From contig NZ_JAMHIW010000002.1 in the NCBI RefSeq assembly GCF_023896955.1, positions 496,001-560,000 of the forward strand: DNA of 64,000 nt. Direction: 5' to 3'. A program made the position numbers and the translations under genes. Shown piece after piece: positions 1 to 9,000 of this stretch. The notes beneath the pieces were generated by a model. That model was given only the letters and a program-made list of their open reading frames with translations, was not told the DNA's origin and did not search any database. The DNA comes from Micromonospora sp. RHAY321 (GTDB lineage Bacteria; Actinomycetota; Actinomycetes; Mycobacteriales; Micromonosporaceae). How positions within the stretch are numbered: position 1 is the first letter of the stretch; each line of letters starts with the position of its first letter.

Positions 1-211
1 TGACCTTGATGCCGGTCTGCTTCTCGAACTTGTCCAGCTCGGGCTGGAGGATGGTCTTGTCGGCCTCCAGGCTGGCGCCCTGGTTGCTGGCCCAGTAGGT
101 GAGGGTCTTGCTCGATCCGGCGGAGTCGTCGCCGGAGCCGCCGCCGCAGGCGGTCAGCGAGGCGGCAGCCAGTACGGCGGCGGTGAATATCCCGAGGTGT
201 CGTCTCGACAC
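1..211 (-). CDS. ABC transporter sugar-binding lipoprotein, N-terminal fragment
   Basis: Only the first 70 codons are in the window; the gene runs off the left edge. It starts with GTG at 211, preceded by a GGAAGGG ribosome-binding site. The product opens with two Arg and a hydrophobic stretch ending in the lipobox LTAC (Cys22), then a Gly/Ser/Asp-rich linker and a segment (TLTYWASNQG) typical of family 1 extracellular solute-binding proteins. By family it would be an outer-surface lipoprotein delivering a sugar to a MalFG-type permease. It is divergent from a ROK regulator, the usual arrangement for a sugar-uptake operon and its repressor. The substrate cannot be told from this fragment. Confidence 0.85.
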   Translation of the reverse strand, partial: MSRRHLGIFTAAVLAAASLTACGGGSGDDSAGSSKTLTYWASNQGASLEADKTILQPELDKFEKQTGIKV

Positions 212-353
212 GGTCAGCCCTTCCGGTACGTGGTGGGGGTCCGCCGACCTCCGTCGTCGATAGGGGTGTGGGCGACGGAGGGCCGGCTGCGGACGGGGTT
301 TCGGGGTGCGCCGTCGGTGGTCCGTCGGCGTTTCCCAGGAGTTACATCACGGC

Positions 354-373
354 TTAATGAATGTCGTCATTAA
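354..373. promoter_or_regulatory. Perfect inverted repeat, probable ROK operator
   Basis: TTAATGA and TCATTAA are perfect inverted 7-bp arms around a 6-bp spacer in the space between the lipoprotein gene and the ROK gene. The site is AT-rich in a GC-rich setting. Position and symmetry suggest a binding site for the adjacent regulator; this is inference. Confidence 0.55.
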
Positions 374-447
374 AGTAGTTGTCCAGTGGGTCGTCAAGCA
401 CAGGGCGGTTACAGTCGCTCGAACGACCGACGGGATCGAGGTGCCGA

Positions 448-1647
448 GTGGAGCTGGCGCGAGCCACCAACCGGAGCGTCCGGCTGCGCAACAGGTCCGC
501 CCTGCTGACGAAGCTCTTCCTCGACGCTCCGCTCACCCGCCAGGACCTGGTGCGCAGCACCGGGCTGAGCCAGCCGGCGGTCAGCAACGTGGTTGCCGAC
601 CTGATCGACGAGGGGCTGGTCGCCGAGGCGGGCGCCGCCGAGTCCGACGGTGGCCGGCCCAGCATGCTGCTGCGCGTCGCGCCCCGGTTCGCCTTCGTCG
701 TCGGGGTGGACGTGGGCGAGACCCGGGTGCGGGTCGAGCTGTTCGACTTCGCGATGACCCTGCTGGCCAGCGTCGAGTACCCGCTCGACCCGGCCCGTAC
801 CGAGCCCGACGTGGTCGCCGGGCACGTGCTGGCCGGCATCGACGCGGTCACCGGCCAGGCCGGGGTGACCCCGGCCGACGTGCTCGGCGTCGGCATCGGC
901 GTCTCCGGCGTGGTCGAACAGGGCACCCAGGCCGTGGTGCACGCCCAGGCCCTGGGCTGGGACCGGGTGCCGTTGGAGCGCATCATCGGCGCCGGGACCG
1001 ACCTGCCGCTGCACATCGACAACGGCGCGAAGACCCTCGGCCAGGCCGAGATGTGGTTCGGCGCCGGCCGGGGCGCCCGGCACGCCGTCTTCGCGCTGGT
1101 CGGCTCCGGCGTGGGCGCGTCGGTGGTGACCAACGGCGCCACCTACCGGGGCGCGTCCAGCAGCGCGGGGGAGTGGGGGCACACCACCCTGGTGTACGGG
1201 GGCCGGGTCTGCCGGTGCGGCGCGCGCGGCTGCCTCGAGGCGTACGTGGGCGCGGAGGCGATCATCGACCGTTACCGGGAGGCGCGGGAGGGCCGCCCGG
1301 TGCCGGGCGAGGACGAGGAGTCCCAGCTCGCCGCCCTGGTGGCCGCCGCCGAAACCTCGGCCACCGCCCGTCGGGTGCTGGACGACACCGCCGGCTACCT
1401 CGGCGCCGGGGTGGCGAACCTGATCAACCTGTTCAACCCTGAGCGGGTGGTGCTCGGCGGCTGGGCGGCGATGGCGCTGGGCGGCCTGCTGCCCGCCGTC
1501 CGGGACGCCGCCGGTCGACAGGCGCTGCGCCAGCCGTACGAGCAGGCGTCGATCGAGCTGTGCCGGCTCGGGGTGGACGCGGTGGCGTTGGGGGCCGCCA
1601 CGCTGCCGATCGCCCGGTTCCTCACCGAAGGTGGCGTACGTCGCTGA
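448..1647 (+). CDS. ROK family transcriptional regulator
   Basis: A 399-residue protein with an N-terminal winged HTH (about residues 8-65, with LTRQDLVRSTGLSQPAVSNV as recognition region) and a ROK/sugar-kinase-fold domain. Visible ROK marks are the phosphate-binding loop VGVDVGETRVRVELFD, the GEWGHTTL segment and the zinc-binding signature CRCGARGCLE near residues 254-265. I chose GTG at 448 because it gives the usual ROK-repressor N-terminus and has GAGG upstream; a TTG at 379 in the same frame would add 23 residues without homology. It probably represses the divergent sugar ABC operon. The sugar ligand is unknown. Confidence 0.9.
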   Translation: MELARATNRSVRLRNRSALLTKLFLDAPLTRQDLVRSTGLSQPAVSNVVADLIDEGLVAEAGAAESDGGRPSMLLRVAPRFAFVVGVDVGETRVRVELFDFAMTLLASVEYPLDPARTEPDVVAGHVLAGIDAVTGQAGVTPADVLGVGIGVSGVVEQGTQAVVHAQALGWDRVPLERIIGAGTDLPLHIDNGAKTLGQAEMWFGAGRGARHAVFALVGSGVGASVVTNGATYRGASSSAGEWGHTTLVYGGRVCRCGARGCLEAYVGAEAIIDRYREAREGRPVPGEDEESQLAALVAAAETSATARRVLDDTAGYLGAGVANLINLFNPERVVLGGWAAMALGGLLPAVRDAAGRQALRQPYEQASIELCRLGVDAVALGAATLPIARFLTEGGVRR

Positions 1648-1681
1648 CGGGCAAAACGCCCACAACAAACCTTCGGGATAA

Positions 1682-1694
1682 ATAACAGTGTTAT
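1682..1694. promoter_or_regulatory. Palindrome ATAACA-G-TGTTAT
   Basis: Perfect 6-bp arms around one base, in the 209-bp gap between the ROK gene and the secreted beta-helix gene. It lies about 160 bp upstream of the latter and just before a TTGAC sequence, so it may be an operator. No cognate protein can be named. Confidence 0.35.
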
Positions 1695-1740
1695 AGATCG
1701 ATGTCTTGACGCCGTCGCAATCTCGCCGCAACACTCCTAC

Positions 1741-1752
1741 GAGAGCGCTCTC
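1741..1752. promoter_or_regulatory. Palindrome GAGAGCGCTCTC, LacI/CebR-type operator
   Basis: A perfect 12-bp palindrome centred on AGCGCT, 105 bp upstream of the secreted beta-helix gene. It resembles the TGGGAGCGCTCCCA box bound by CebR/CelR LacI-family repressors of actinomycete polysaccharide-degradation genes, which fits a secreted carbohydrate-active target. The flanks differ from the CebR consensus, so another LacI member may use it. Confidence 0.5.
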
Positions 1753-1856
1753 CGCCCCGCGGCGCCGCGTCGGCGGCAATCCTCCAACCGCACCCAACGG
1801 GCGAGCCCCGACCCCACCCAAGCGTCGTCCGTAACCCCCTATCGACAGGCGATGTC

Positions 1857-4490
1857 ATGACATCTCGTGTTACATCCGCACGCCCGCGTCCCCGGCGTGC
1901 CATCCGGCACCTGCTTCTCGGGCTCACCGTGGCCCTGGTCGCGGCGCTGACCCCGACCGGTGCCACGACACCGGCGCAGGCCGCCCCCACCCTGCTCTCG
2001 CAGGGCCGCCCGGCCACCGCCTCGTCCACCGAGAACGCCGGCACCCCGGCCGGCGCCGCCGTCGACGGCAACACCGGCACCCGGTGGGCCAGCGCGTTCA
2101 GCGACCCCCAGTGGATCCAGGTCGACCTGGGCGCCCGGGCCACCCTGAGCCAGGTCACCCTGCAGTGGGAGGGCGCCTACGCCCGCGCCTTCCAGCTCCA
2201 GACCTCCGACGACGGCGCCACCTGGACCTCCATCTACAACACCACCGCCGGCACCGGCGGCACCCAGACCCTCACCGTCACCGGCGCCGGTCGGTACGTG
2301 CGGATGTACGGCACCGCCCGCGCCACCGGCTACGGCTACTCGCTCTGGGAGTTCCAGGTCTACGGCGAGATCGGCGGCAGCACGCCCACCTGCGGCAGCA
2401 CCAACGTCGCGCAGGGCAGCCCGGCGACCGCCTCGTCCAGTCAGGATGCCGGCCTCGCGGCATCCGCGGCGGTCGACGGCAACCCGGGCACCCGGTGGGC
2501 CAGCGCCGCCAGCGACCCGCAGTGGCTGCGCGTCGACCTCGGCAGCACGCGCTCGATCTGCCGGGTGGTGCTCAACTGGGAGGCCGCGTACGCCCGGGCC
2601 TTCCAGCTCCAGACCTCGGCCGACGGCACCACCTGGACCACCATCTACTCGACCACCACCGGCACCGGCGGCACCCAGACCCTCACCGTCGCCGGCAGCG
2701 GCCGGTACCTGCGGATGTACGGCACCGTTCGGGGCACCGCCTACGGCTACTCGCTGTGGGAGCTGGCCGTGAACACGACCGGCGGGACCACCGAGCCGCC
2801 GGTCGACCCGACCGACCCGCGCAACCCGAACCTCGGGCCGAACACCTTCGTCTTCGACCCGAGCACCCCCACCTCCACCATCCAGAGTCGACTGAACACG
2901 CTGTTCACCCAGCAGGAGACCAACCAGTTCGGCCCGCAGCGCTACGCGGTGCTGTTCAAGCCGGGCACCTACACGGCCGACGTCAACCTCGGCTTCTTCA
3001 CCCAGGTCGCCGGCCTGGGCATGAGCCCGGACGACGTCAACCTCAACGGCCACGTCCGCGCCGAGGCCTTCTGGTTCGGCGGCAACGCCACCCAGAACTT
3101 CTGGCGGGCCGCCGAGAACCTCTCGGTCACCCTGCCCGCCGGGCAGACCGTGGAGCGCTGGGCGGTGTCCCAGGCGGCGCCGTACCGGCGGATGCACCTG
3201 CGGGGCGCGCAGAACCAGATCCAGCTCTGGAACGGCGGCGACGGCTGGTCCAGCGGCGGCCTGATGGCCGACACCCGCATCGACGGCCTGGTGGTCTCCG
3301 GTTCGCAGCAGCAGTGGTACTCCCGCAACAGCGAGTTCGGCAACGGCTGGACCGGCTCGGTCTGGAACATGGTCTTCCAGGGCGTCAACGGCGCACCGCC
3401 ACCGAACTTCCCCAACCCGTCGCACACCGTCATCCCGCAGACCCCGCAGGTACGCGAGAAGCCGTTCCTCTACGTGGACGGCACCGGTGAGTACCGGGTC
3501 TTCGTGCCGGCGCTGCGCAGCAACTCGACCGGCACCAGCTGGTACAACAAGACCCCGGCCGGCTCCTCGATCTCGCTGTCGCAGTTCTTCATCGTCCAGC
3601 AGGGCACCAGCGCGGCCACCATCAACGCGGCCCTGGCCCAGGGCAAGCACCTGCTCTTCACCCCGGGCGTGCACCGCGTCACCGAGCCGATCCAGGTCAA
3701 CCGGGCCGACACGGTGGTCCTCGGCCTCGGCCTGGCCACCATCCAGGCCGACAACGGCAGCGTCGGAATGCGGGTGGCCGACGTGGACGGTGTCAAGGTG
3801 GCCGGCATCATGTTCGAGGCCGGCACGACCAACTCGCCGGTGCTGATGGAGGTCGGCCCGGCCGGCTCGGCGGCGAGCCACGCCGCGAACCCGACCTCGC
3901 TGCACGACGTGTTCTTCCGCATCGGCGGGCCGCACGTCGGCAAGGCCACCAACACGCTGACCGTCAACAGCGACAACGTGATCGGCGACCACATGTGGCT
4001 GTGGCGGGCCGACCACGCCGCCCAGGGCGTGCCCACCGGATGGACGCTGAACACCGCCGACACCGGGCTCACGGTCAACGGCGACAACGTCACCATGTAC
4101 GGCCTCTTCGTCGAGCACTACCAGAAGTACCAGACCATCTGGAACGGCAACGGCGGGCGGACGTACTTCTACCAGAACGAGATGCCGTACGACCCGCCCA
4201 ACCAGGCGGCCTGGATGAACGGCGCGACCCGCGGGTACGCCGCGTACAAGGTGGCCGACTCGGTCACCAGCCACCAGGCGTTCGGGATGGGCAGCTACTG
4301 CTACTTCAACGTGAACCCGGCCGTCGTCGCCGACCGGGCCATCGAGGCGCCCACCAACCCGAACGTGCGGTTCACCAACATGGTCACCGTCTCACTCGGC
4401 GGCGTCGGCACCATCAACCGGGTGATCAACAACACCGGCGGCACCGCGAACGCGGCCACCCAGCAGGTGTACCTGACCACCTACCCCTGA
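1857..4490 (+). CDS. Secreted discoidin-beta-helix protein (putative glycan-active enzyme)
   Basis: An 877-residue exported protein. Signal peptide: Arg-rich n-region, hydrophobic core LLLGLTVALVAAL, cleavage near AQA-AP at about 43. Two F5/8 type C (discoidin, CBM32-like) domains follow at about 45-165 and 180-310; both carry the pattern AVDGNxGTRWAS...QVDLG (LRVDLG in the second). From about 325 to the end is a repetitive domain rich in Asn and Gly, consistent with a right-handed beta-helix. Close relatives in Streptomyces are often annotated 'adenylyl cyclase', which nothing here supports. Overall make-up suggests an extracellular polysaccharide-degrading enzyme with two sugar-binding domains; substrate and CAZy family are not assignable from sequence alone. 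An upstream CebR-like palindrome suggests sugar control. Confidence 0.75.
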   Translation: MTSRVTSARPRPRRAIRHLLLGLTVALVAALTPTGATTPAQAAPTLLSQGRPATASSTENAGTPAGAAVDGNTGTRWASAFSDPQWIQVDLGARATLSQVTLQWEGAYARAFQLQTSDDGATWTSIYNTTAGTGGTQTLTVTGAGRYVRMYGTARATGYGYSLWEFQVYGEIGGSTPTCGSTNVAQGSPATASSSQDAGLAASAAVDGNPGTRWASAASDPQWLRVDLGSTRSICRVVLNWEAAYARAFQLQTSADGTTWTTIYSTTTGTGGTQTLTVAGSGRYLRMYGTVRGTAYGYSLWELAVNTTGGTTEPPVDPTDPRNPNLGPNTFVFDPSTPTSTIQSRLNTLFTQQETNQFGPQRYAVLFKPGTYTADVNLGFFTQVAGLGMSPDDVNLNGHVRAEAFWFGGNATQNFWRAAENLSVTLPAGQTVERWAVSQAAPYRRMHLRGAQNQIQLWNGGDGWSSGGLMADTRIDGLVVSGSQQQWYSRNSEFGNGWTGSVWNMVFQGVNGAPPPNFPNPSHTVIPQTPQVREKPFLYVDGTGEYRVFVPALRSNSTGTSWYNKTPAGSSISLSQFFIVQQGTSAATINAALAQGKHLLFTPGVHRVTEPIQVNRADTVVLGLGLATIQADNGSVGMRVADVDGVKVAGIMFEAGTTNSPVLMEVGPAGSAASHAANPTSLHDVFFRIGGPHVGKATNTLTVNSDNVIGDHMWLWRADHAAQGVPTGWTLNTADTGLTVNGDNVTMYGLFVEHYQKYQTIWNGNGGRTYFYQNEMPYDPPNQAAWMNGATRGYAAYKVADSVTSHQAFGMGSYCYFNVNPAVVADRAIEAPTNPNVRFTNMVTVSLGGVGTINRVINNTGGTANAATQQVYLTTYP

Positions 4491-4556
4491 CCGGGGCGCC
4501 CGCGCCGGTCCGGTCGCGCCGTCGACCGGGCCGGGCGGGTCGCACCGTGGGCCGGG

Positions 4557-4586
4557 CCGGCCGGGTCCCGCCGAAGACCCGGCCGG
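4557..4586. terminator. GC-rich stem-loop after the beta-helix gene
   Basis: CCGGCCGGGTC and GACCCGGCCGG form a perfect 11-bp stem with an 8-base loop, 67 bp after the stop codon. No T-tract follows, as is common for actinomycete terminators. Confidence 0.55.
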
Positions 4587-4702
4587 TCCCGGTCGCGCCG
4601 CGCACCGGACCGCACCTCGACCGACCCGCAACCGTCGGGCATACGACTCCTGGCGCGTCCGCCGCGACGATCACGCAACAGCTGGGCTGGCATCGACGGT
4701 CC

Positions 4703-4708
4703 TATACT
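4703..4708 (+). promoter_or_regulatory. -10 box TATACT of the fxsC-fxsT operon
   Basis: TATACT lies 39 bp before the GTG of the TIR gene, and GGAGG at 4737-4741 is its ribosome-binding site. No good -35 element is seen 16-18 bp upstream. Confidence 0.5.
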
Positions 4709-4746
4709 GTGCGTACCGGTCGTGGAACCCGTGAGCGGAGGCGGGC

Positions 4747-5988
4747 GTGCCACTCTTCTTCCTGAGCTACGCCCAAGAGGACAACCGCAACGGTCAGGTG
4801 CAGGCGTTCTTCGGCGATCTCAGCGAGGCGGTGGCCGGGCTTGCCGGGGTCCGCTGGCACGAGGCGGGCTTCATCGACGGGCAGATCCTGCTCGGCAGCA
4901 CCTGGACGGACACGCTGGCCAACGCGCTGTCGACCAGCGCCTGCCTGATCGCGCTGACCTCCCCCCGGTACGTCGTCAGCGACTACTGCGGCCGGGAGTT
5001 CCGGGTCTTCGCCGACCGGATCGACGAGCACGAGCGGCAGCACCAGGTCCGTCCGCCGGCCCTGGTGCCGGTGCAGTGGATTCCCTGCGACCGGTTGCCC
5101 GAGGCGGTCGGGGCCTTCCAGTACCGCAACTTCCCGACCGGCACGGTCTACGCCCAGGACGGGCTGCTCACCCTCAAGCAGCGCCGCCGGCACGAGGACG
5201 ACTACAAGGACTTCGTGGACGCGCTGGCCAAGCACATCGTGCAGACCGCCCGCGAGCACACCCTGCACCGGCCGGCACAGCGCCCGACACTGGCCAAGGT
5301 GACCAGCGCCTTCGGGCAACCGGTCCGGCCGCAGACGCAGACCGGGCCGGCGGCGGCGGGCGCGGTGCAACGGGCCACCAGCGCGCGGCACGTGCACATC
5401 GTGCTGGTCGCCGGCAGCTCCGCCGAGCTGGTCGGCAGCCGCCCCGGGGCCGAGGATCGCTACGGCGCGGTGTCCCGGGACTGGCGTCCGTACCGGCCCG
5501 AGCTGGAGGTGCCGATCGGCAGTTGGGCCGGTGCCATCGCCACCACCAAGAGCTACGGCTGGACGGTGGAGGACGCGGAGGACCTGGCGGCGGTGCGGGA
5601 GTGGGCGCGGGCGCACAACCAGATCGTCGTGCTGGTGGTCGACGTCTGGTCGGCCGACCTGCCGCGCTACCGGCTCAGTCTGATCGGCTACGACCGGGAC
5701 GTGGACGCGCCCCGGGCGCCGGTGCTGGTGCCCTGGACGGCCGCGGACGACGCGGCGTCCGGAGGCAACCGCAAGATGTGGGACACCCTGGCCCGGGTGC
5801 TTCCGCACCACGTGCTGCACAACACCCGCGAGATGTGGCGTACCGAGATCCCCACCTCGGCCCGCTTCCAGGAGGAGCTGGAGGACGTGCTGGTGGTCGA
5901 GCAGGGTCGGATCTACCGCACGGGCACGGTCTACCAGGAGCCGCCCACGGACGGCACCGGGCAACGCCCGATCCTCGAAGGTCCCTAG
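4747..5988 (+). CDS. fxsC: FxsC, TIR-domain protein of the FxS system
   Basis: A 413-residue protein starting at GTG 4747 behind GGAGG. Residues 1-120 form a TIR fold: strand PLFFLSYAQED, then GSTWTDTLANALSTSACLIALTSP, and YCGREF, which carries the Glu position of the WCxxE-type NAD-cleaving TIR motif. About 215-413 forms a second alpha/beta domain (HIVLVAGSSAELVGS at its start) peculiar to this family. It matches what I know of FxsC, the TIR-like partner found with FxSxx-COOH precursors and the FxsB maturase. FxsT starts 12 bp downstream. Whether it hydrolyses NAD+ or only scaffolds is unknown. Confidence 0.85.
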   Translation: MPLFFLSYAQEDNRNGQVQAFFGDLSEAVAGLAGVRWHEAGFIDGQILLGSTWTDTLANALSTSACLIALTSPRYVVSDYCGREFRVFADRIDEHERQHQVRPPALVPVQWIPCDRLPEAVGAFQYRNFPTGTVYAQDGLLTLKQRRRHEDDYKDFVDALAKHIVQTAREHTLHRPAQRPTLAKVTSAFGQPVRPQTQTGPAAAGAVQRATSARHVHIVLVAGSSAELVGSRPGAEDRYGAVSRDWRPYRPELEVPIGSWAGAIATTKSYGWTVEDAEDLAAVREWARAHNQIVVLVVDVWSADLPRYRLSLIGYDRDVDAPRAPVLVPWTAADDAASGGNRKMWDTLARVLPHHVLHNTREMWRTEIPTSARFQEELEDVLVVEQGRIYRTGTVYQEPPTDGTGQRPILEGP

Positions 5989-6000
5989 GGGAGGCAGGCC

Positions 6001-9000
6001 ATGGCGGTCAACGAGACGGCACGTGGGCAGATCGTCACGTTCTACTCGTACAAGGGCGGCACCGGCCGGACCATGGCGCTGGCCAACGTGGCCTGGATCC
6101 TGGCCAGCCAGGGCCTGCAGGTGCTGGTCGTCGACTGGGACCTGGAGTCCCCGGGCCTGCACCGCTACTTCCATCCGTTCCTGCGGGACAAGGAACTGCG
6201 GGCGACCCCCGGTGTGATCGAGATGATCTGGGATTACTCGATCGCCACCATGCAACGCAACCGCGACGAGGACTCCCAGGAACTCCTCACCGGGCATGCC
6301 AAGATCCAGCGCAGGGCGGTCTCGCTGAACTGGGACTTCAGCCACGGCGGCGTGATCGACTTCGTGGCCGCCGGGCAGCAGGACACGGCGTACTCCCGGC
6401 TGGTGAGCACCTTCGACTGGGCCAACTTCTACCAGCGGCAGGGCGGCGCGTCGTTCATCGACGCCGTCCGCGCGCAGATGCGCGCCGAGTACGACGTGGT
6501 GCTCATCGACAGCCGCACCGGGCTCAGCGACGTGGCCGGCATCTGCACCGTGCAACTGCCCGACCTGGTGGTCAACTGCTTCACCATGTCCACCCAGAGC
6601 ATCCGCGGCGCGGCGGCGGTGGCCCGCTCCATCCGCAGCCAACGCCCCGACGACCCGCCACTGCTGCTGCCGGTGCCGATGCGGGTGGAGGACGCCGAGC
6701 TGCGCAAGCTGGAGACCGGGCGGGACCTGGTCCGCGCCGAGTTCGCCCCGTTCCTCGACCACCTCTCCGACGCGGCGGCGGCGCGCTACTGGAACACGAT
6801 CGAGGTGCCCTACCGCGCCTTCTACGCCTACGAGGAGATCCTCGCCGCCTTCGGCGACCGACCCGAGCAGGTTGGCACCCTGCTGTCCGCGTACGAGCAG
6901 CTCGCCTCGGTGGTCACCGGCGGGCGGGTCAGCAGCCTGCACCCGATGCCCGAGGAGGACCGGCGTCGCTCGCTGACCGAGTTCGAGCGCAGCCGGCTCA
7001 CCGCCGAGCAGGCCGTCCTCGTCAGCTACGCCTCCGCCGACCGGCTGTGGGCCGAGTGGATCACCGACCAGTTGGAGGAGGCCGGGCTGCGGGTGGACCG
7101 CCGGGCGGTGGACGTGCCGCTGCGCGCCGGCGGGCGAGCCGAGTTCGACCGGGCCGTCGGTGGCGCCAGCCGGGTGCTGGCCGTCCTCACCCGGCACTAC
7201 GCGGGCACGTCGCTCGCCGCCGAGCTGTGGAAGGGCGCCACCAGCCGCGACCAGCTCGGCGGCGGTGGACTGCTGGTGCCCCTGCGGGTGGACGAGTCGC
7301 GGCTGGCCGTGCCGTACACCGACCGCAGTCCCGTGGACCTCACCGACATCGACCCGTCCACGGCCCGGACCAGGCTGCTGGAGGCGGCCGGCGCCCCGGC
7401 GGCCGCGGTCGGCGGGCGTCCGGTCGGTCGGTTCCCCGGCCCGTTCCCGGCGGTGTCCAACGTGCGCCAGCACGGCACGCCGTTCGTCGGCCGCGCCGCC
7501 CAGCTCGAGGCTCTGCGCGACCGGCTCACCACCTCACCGGACTCGGCGACCCAGGTCGTGCACGGCCTCGGCGGGGTGGGCAAGACCCAACTCGCCGCCG
7601 AGTACGCGCTGCGCTTCGGCCGCGACTACGACCTGGTCTGGTGGATCCCGGCGGACAGCGAGGACCGCATCCGAGGCGGCCTGGCCGACCTCGGCCAGGC
7701 GATGGGGCTGGGCACCGGCGGCGGTGCCGACGCGGTCCGCCGAGTGCTCGACGCGCTGCGTCGGGGCGGCCCGGACCGGCGCTGGCTGATCATCCTGGAC
7801 AACGCCAACGAGCCCACCCGCGCCATCCGGACCCTGCTGCCGCAGGGGCCGGGCCACGTGCTGCTCACCACCCGGGACCAGAGCTGGAGCGAGTACGCCA
7901 CCGCGACCGAGTTGACCGTCTTCGACCGCGCCGAGAGCGTCCAACTGCTGCGGGACCGGGTCGCCGGGCTCACCGAGGACGAGGCGACCCAGGTGGCCGA
8001 GAAGCTCGGCGACCTACCGCTCGCGGTCGAGCAGGGTGCGGCGTACCTGCGGGCCACGGCGATGCAGGTCGAGCGGTACCTCACCTCGCTGGACACCCCG
8101 GGGCTGCTGCGGATCCTCGACGGCCGGCAGTCCGCCGGCTACTCCAAGGCCCTCGCCGCCACCTGGCTGGTCACCCTGGCCCAGCTGCGCTCGGAGAAAC
8201 CGGCGGCGGCCCGGCTGCTGGAGCTGTGTTCGTTCTACGCGCCGGAGCCCATCCCGGTGGCCATGCTCACCGGCGACCGCTTCGCGAGCTTCATGGCGCC
8301 GTTCGACCCGACGCTGACCGACCCGATCCTGCAGGGCCTGGTCACCGCCGAGCTGGGACGCTACGGCCTGGCCCAGGTGGACGCGGAGAACAACTCCGTC
8401 CGCATCCACCGGCTGGTCCAACTGGTCATCCAGGATCAGCTCGACGATCCGGAGGAGGCCCGCCGGCAGGCCCAACTGCTGCTCGCCGCGGCCAGCCCGC
8501 GCGACCCGGACCGGCCGGGCAACTGGCCCCGCTATGCCGAGTTGTGGCCGCACGTACGCCCCAGCGGCCTGCACCTGTCCACGATGGATGAGGCGCGGCA
8601 GCTGGTCGTGGACACCGTGCGCTACCTCTACCGGCGCGGCGACTACGACACCAGCCGGGCGCTGGCGCAGGAGTCGCTGGACAGTTGGCGCGACACCGAC
8701 GACGACGATCCCACCAAGCTGCGGATGCGCTTCCACCTGGCCAACGTGCTGCGCGCGCAGAGCCACTTCGACCGGGCGTACGAGATCGACCGGGACGTCT
8801 ACGACCGGCAGCGGCGGATCTTCGGTGAGGAGCACCTGTACACCCTGATGACCGCCCGCAGCCTCGGCGCGGACCTGCGTGCCCAGGGTCTCTACCACGA
8901 GGCCGAGGCGCAGGACCGGCGCACCCTCGAGCTGAGCGTGCGCAGTTTCGGCGACGACAGTGGCCGGACGCTCATCGCGGAGAACAATCTCGCCGTGTCG

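Noticed and set aside
1839..4274. An 811-codon minus-strand frame antisense to the beta-helix gene
   Set aside because: Val/Gly/Arg repeats only mirror the repeated codons of the discoidin domains.
1857..4490. Adenylyl cyclase annotation for the secreted beta-helix protein
   Set aside because: No cyclase motif; a signal peptide, discoidin domains and Asn/Gly-rich helix repeats point to an extracellular carbohydrate-active protein.
4702..7473. A 923-codon open frame on the minus strand
   Set aside because: Antisense to fxsC and fxsT, low-complexity composition and no motifs; an artefact of GC-rich codon use.
4722..8591. A 1289-codon open frame on the plus strand overlapping fxsC and fxsT
   Set aside because: It is Arg/Gly/Pro-rich with no domains and lies in another frame of two well-supported genes; a by-product of high GC third positions.
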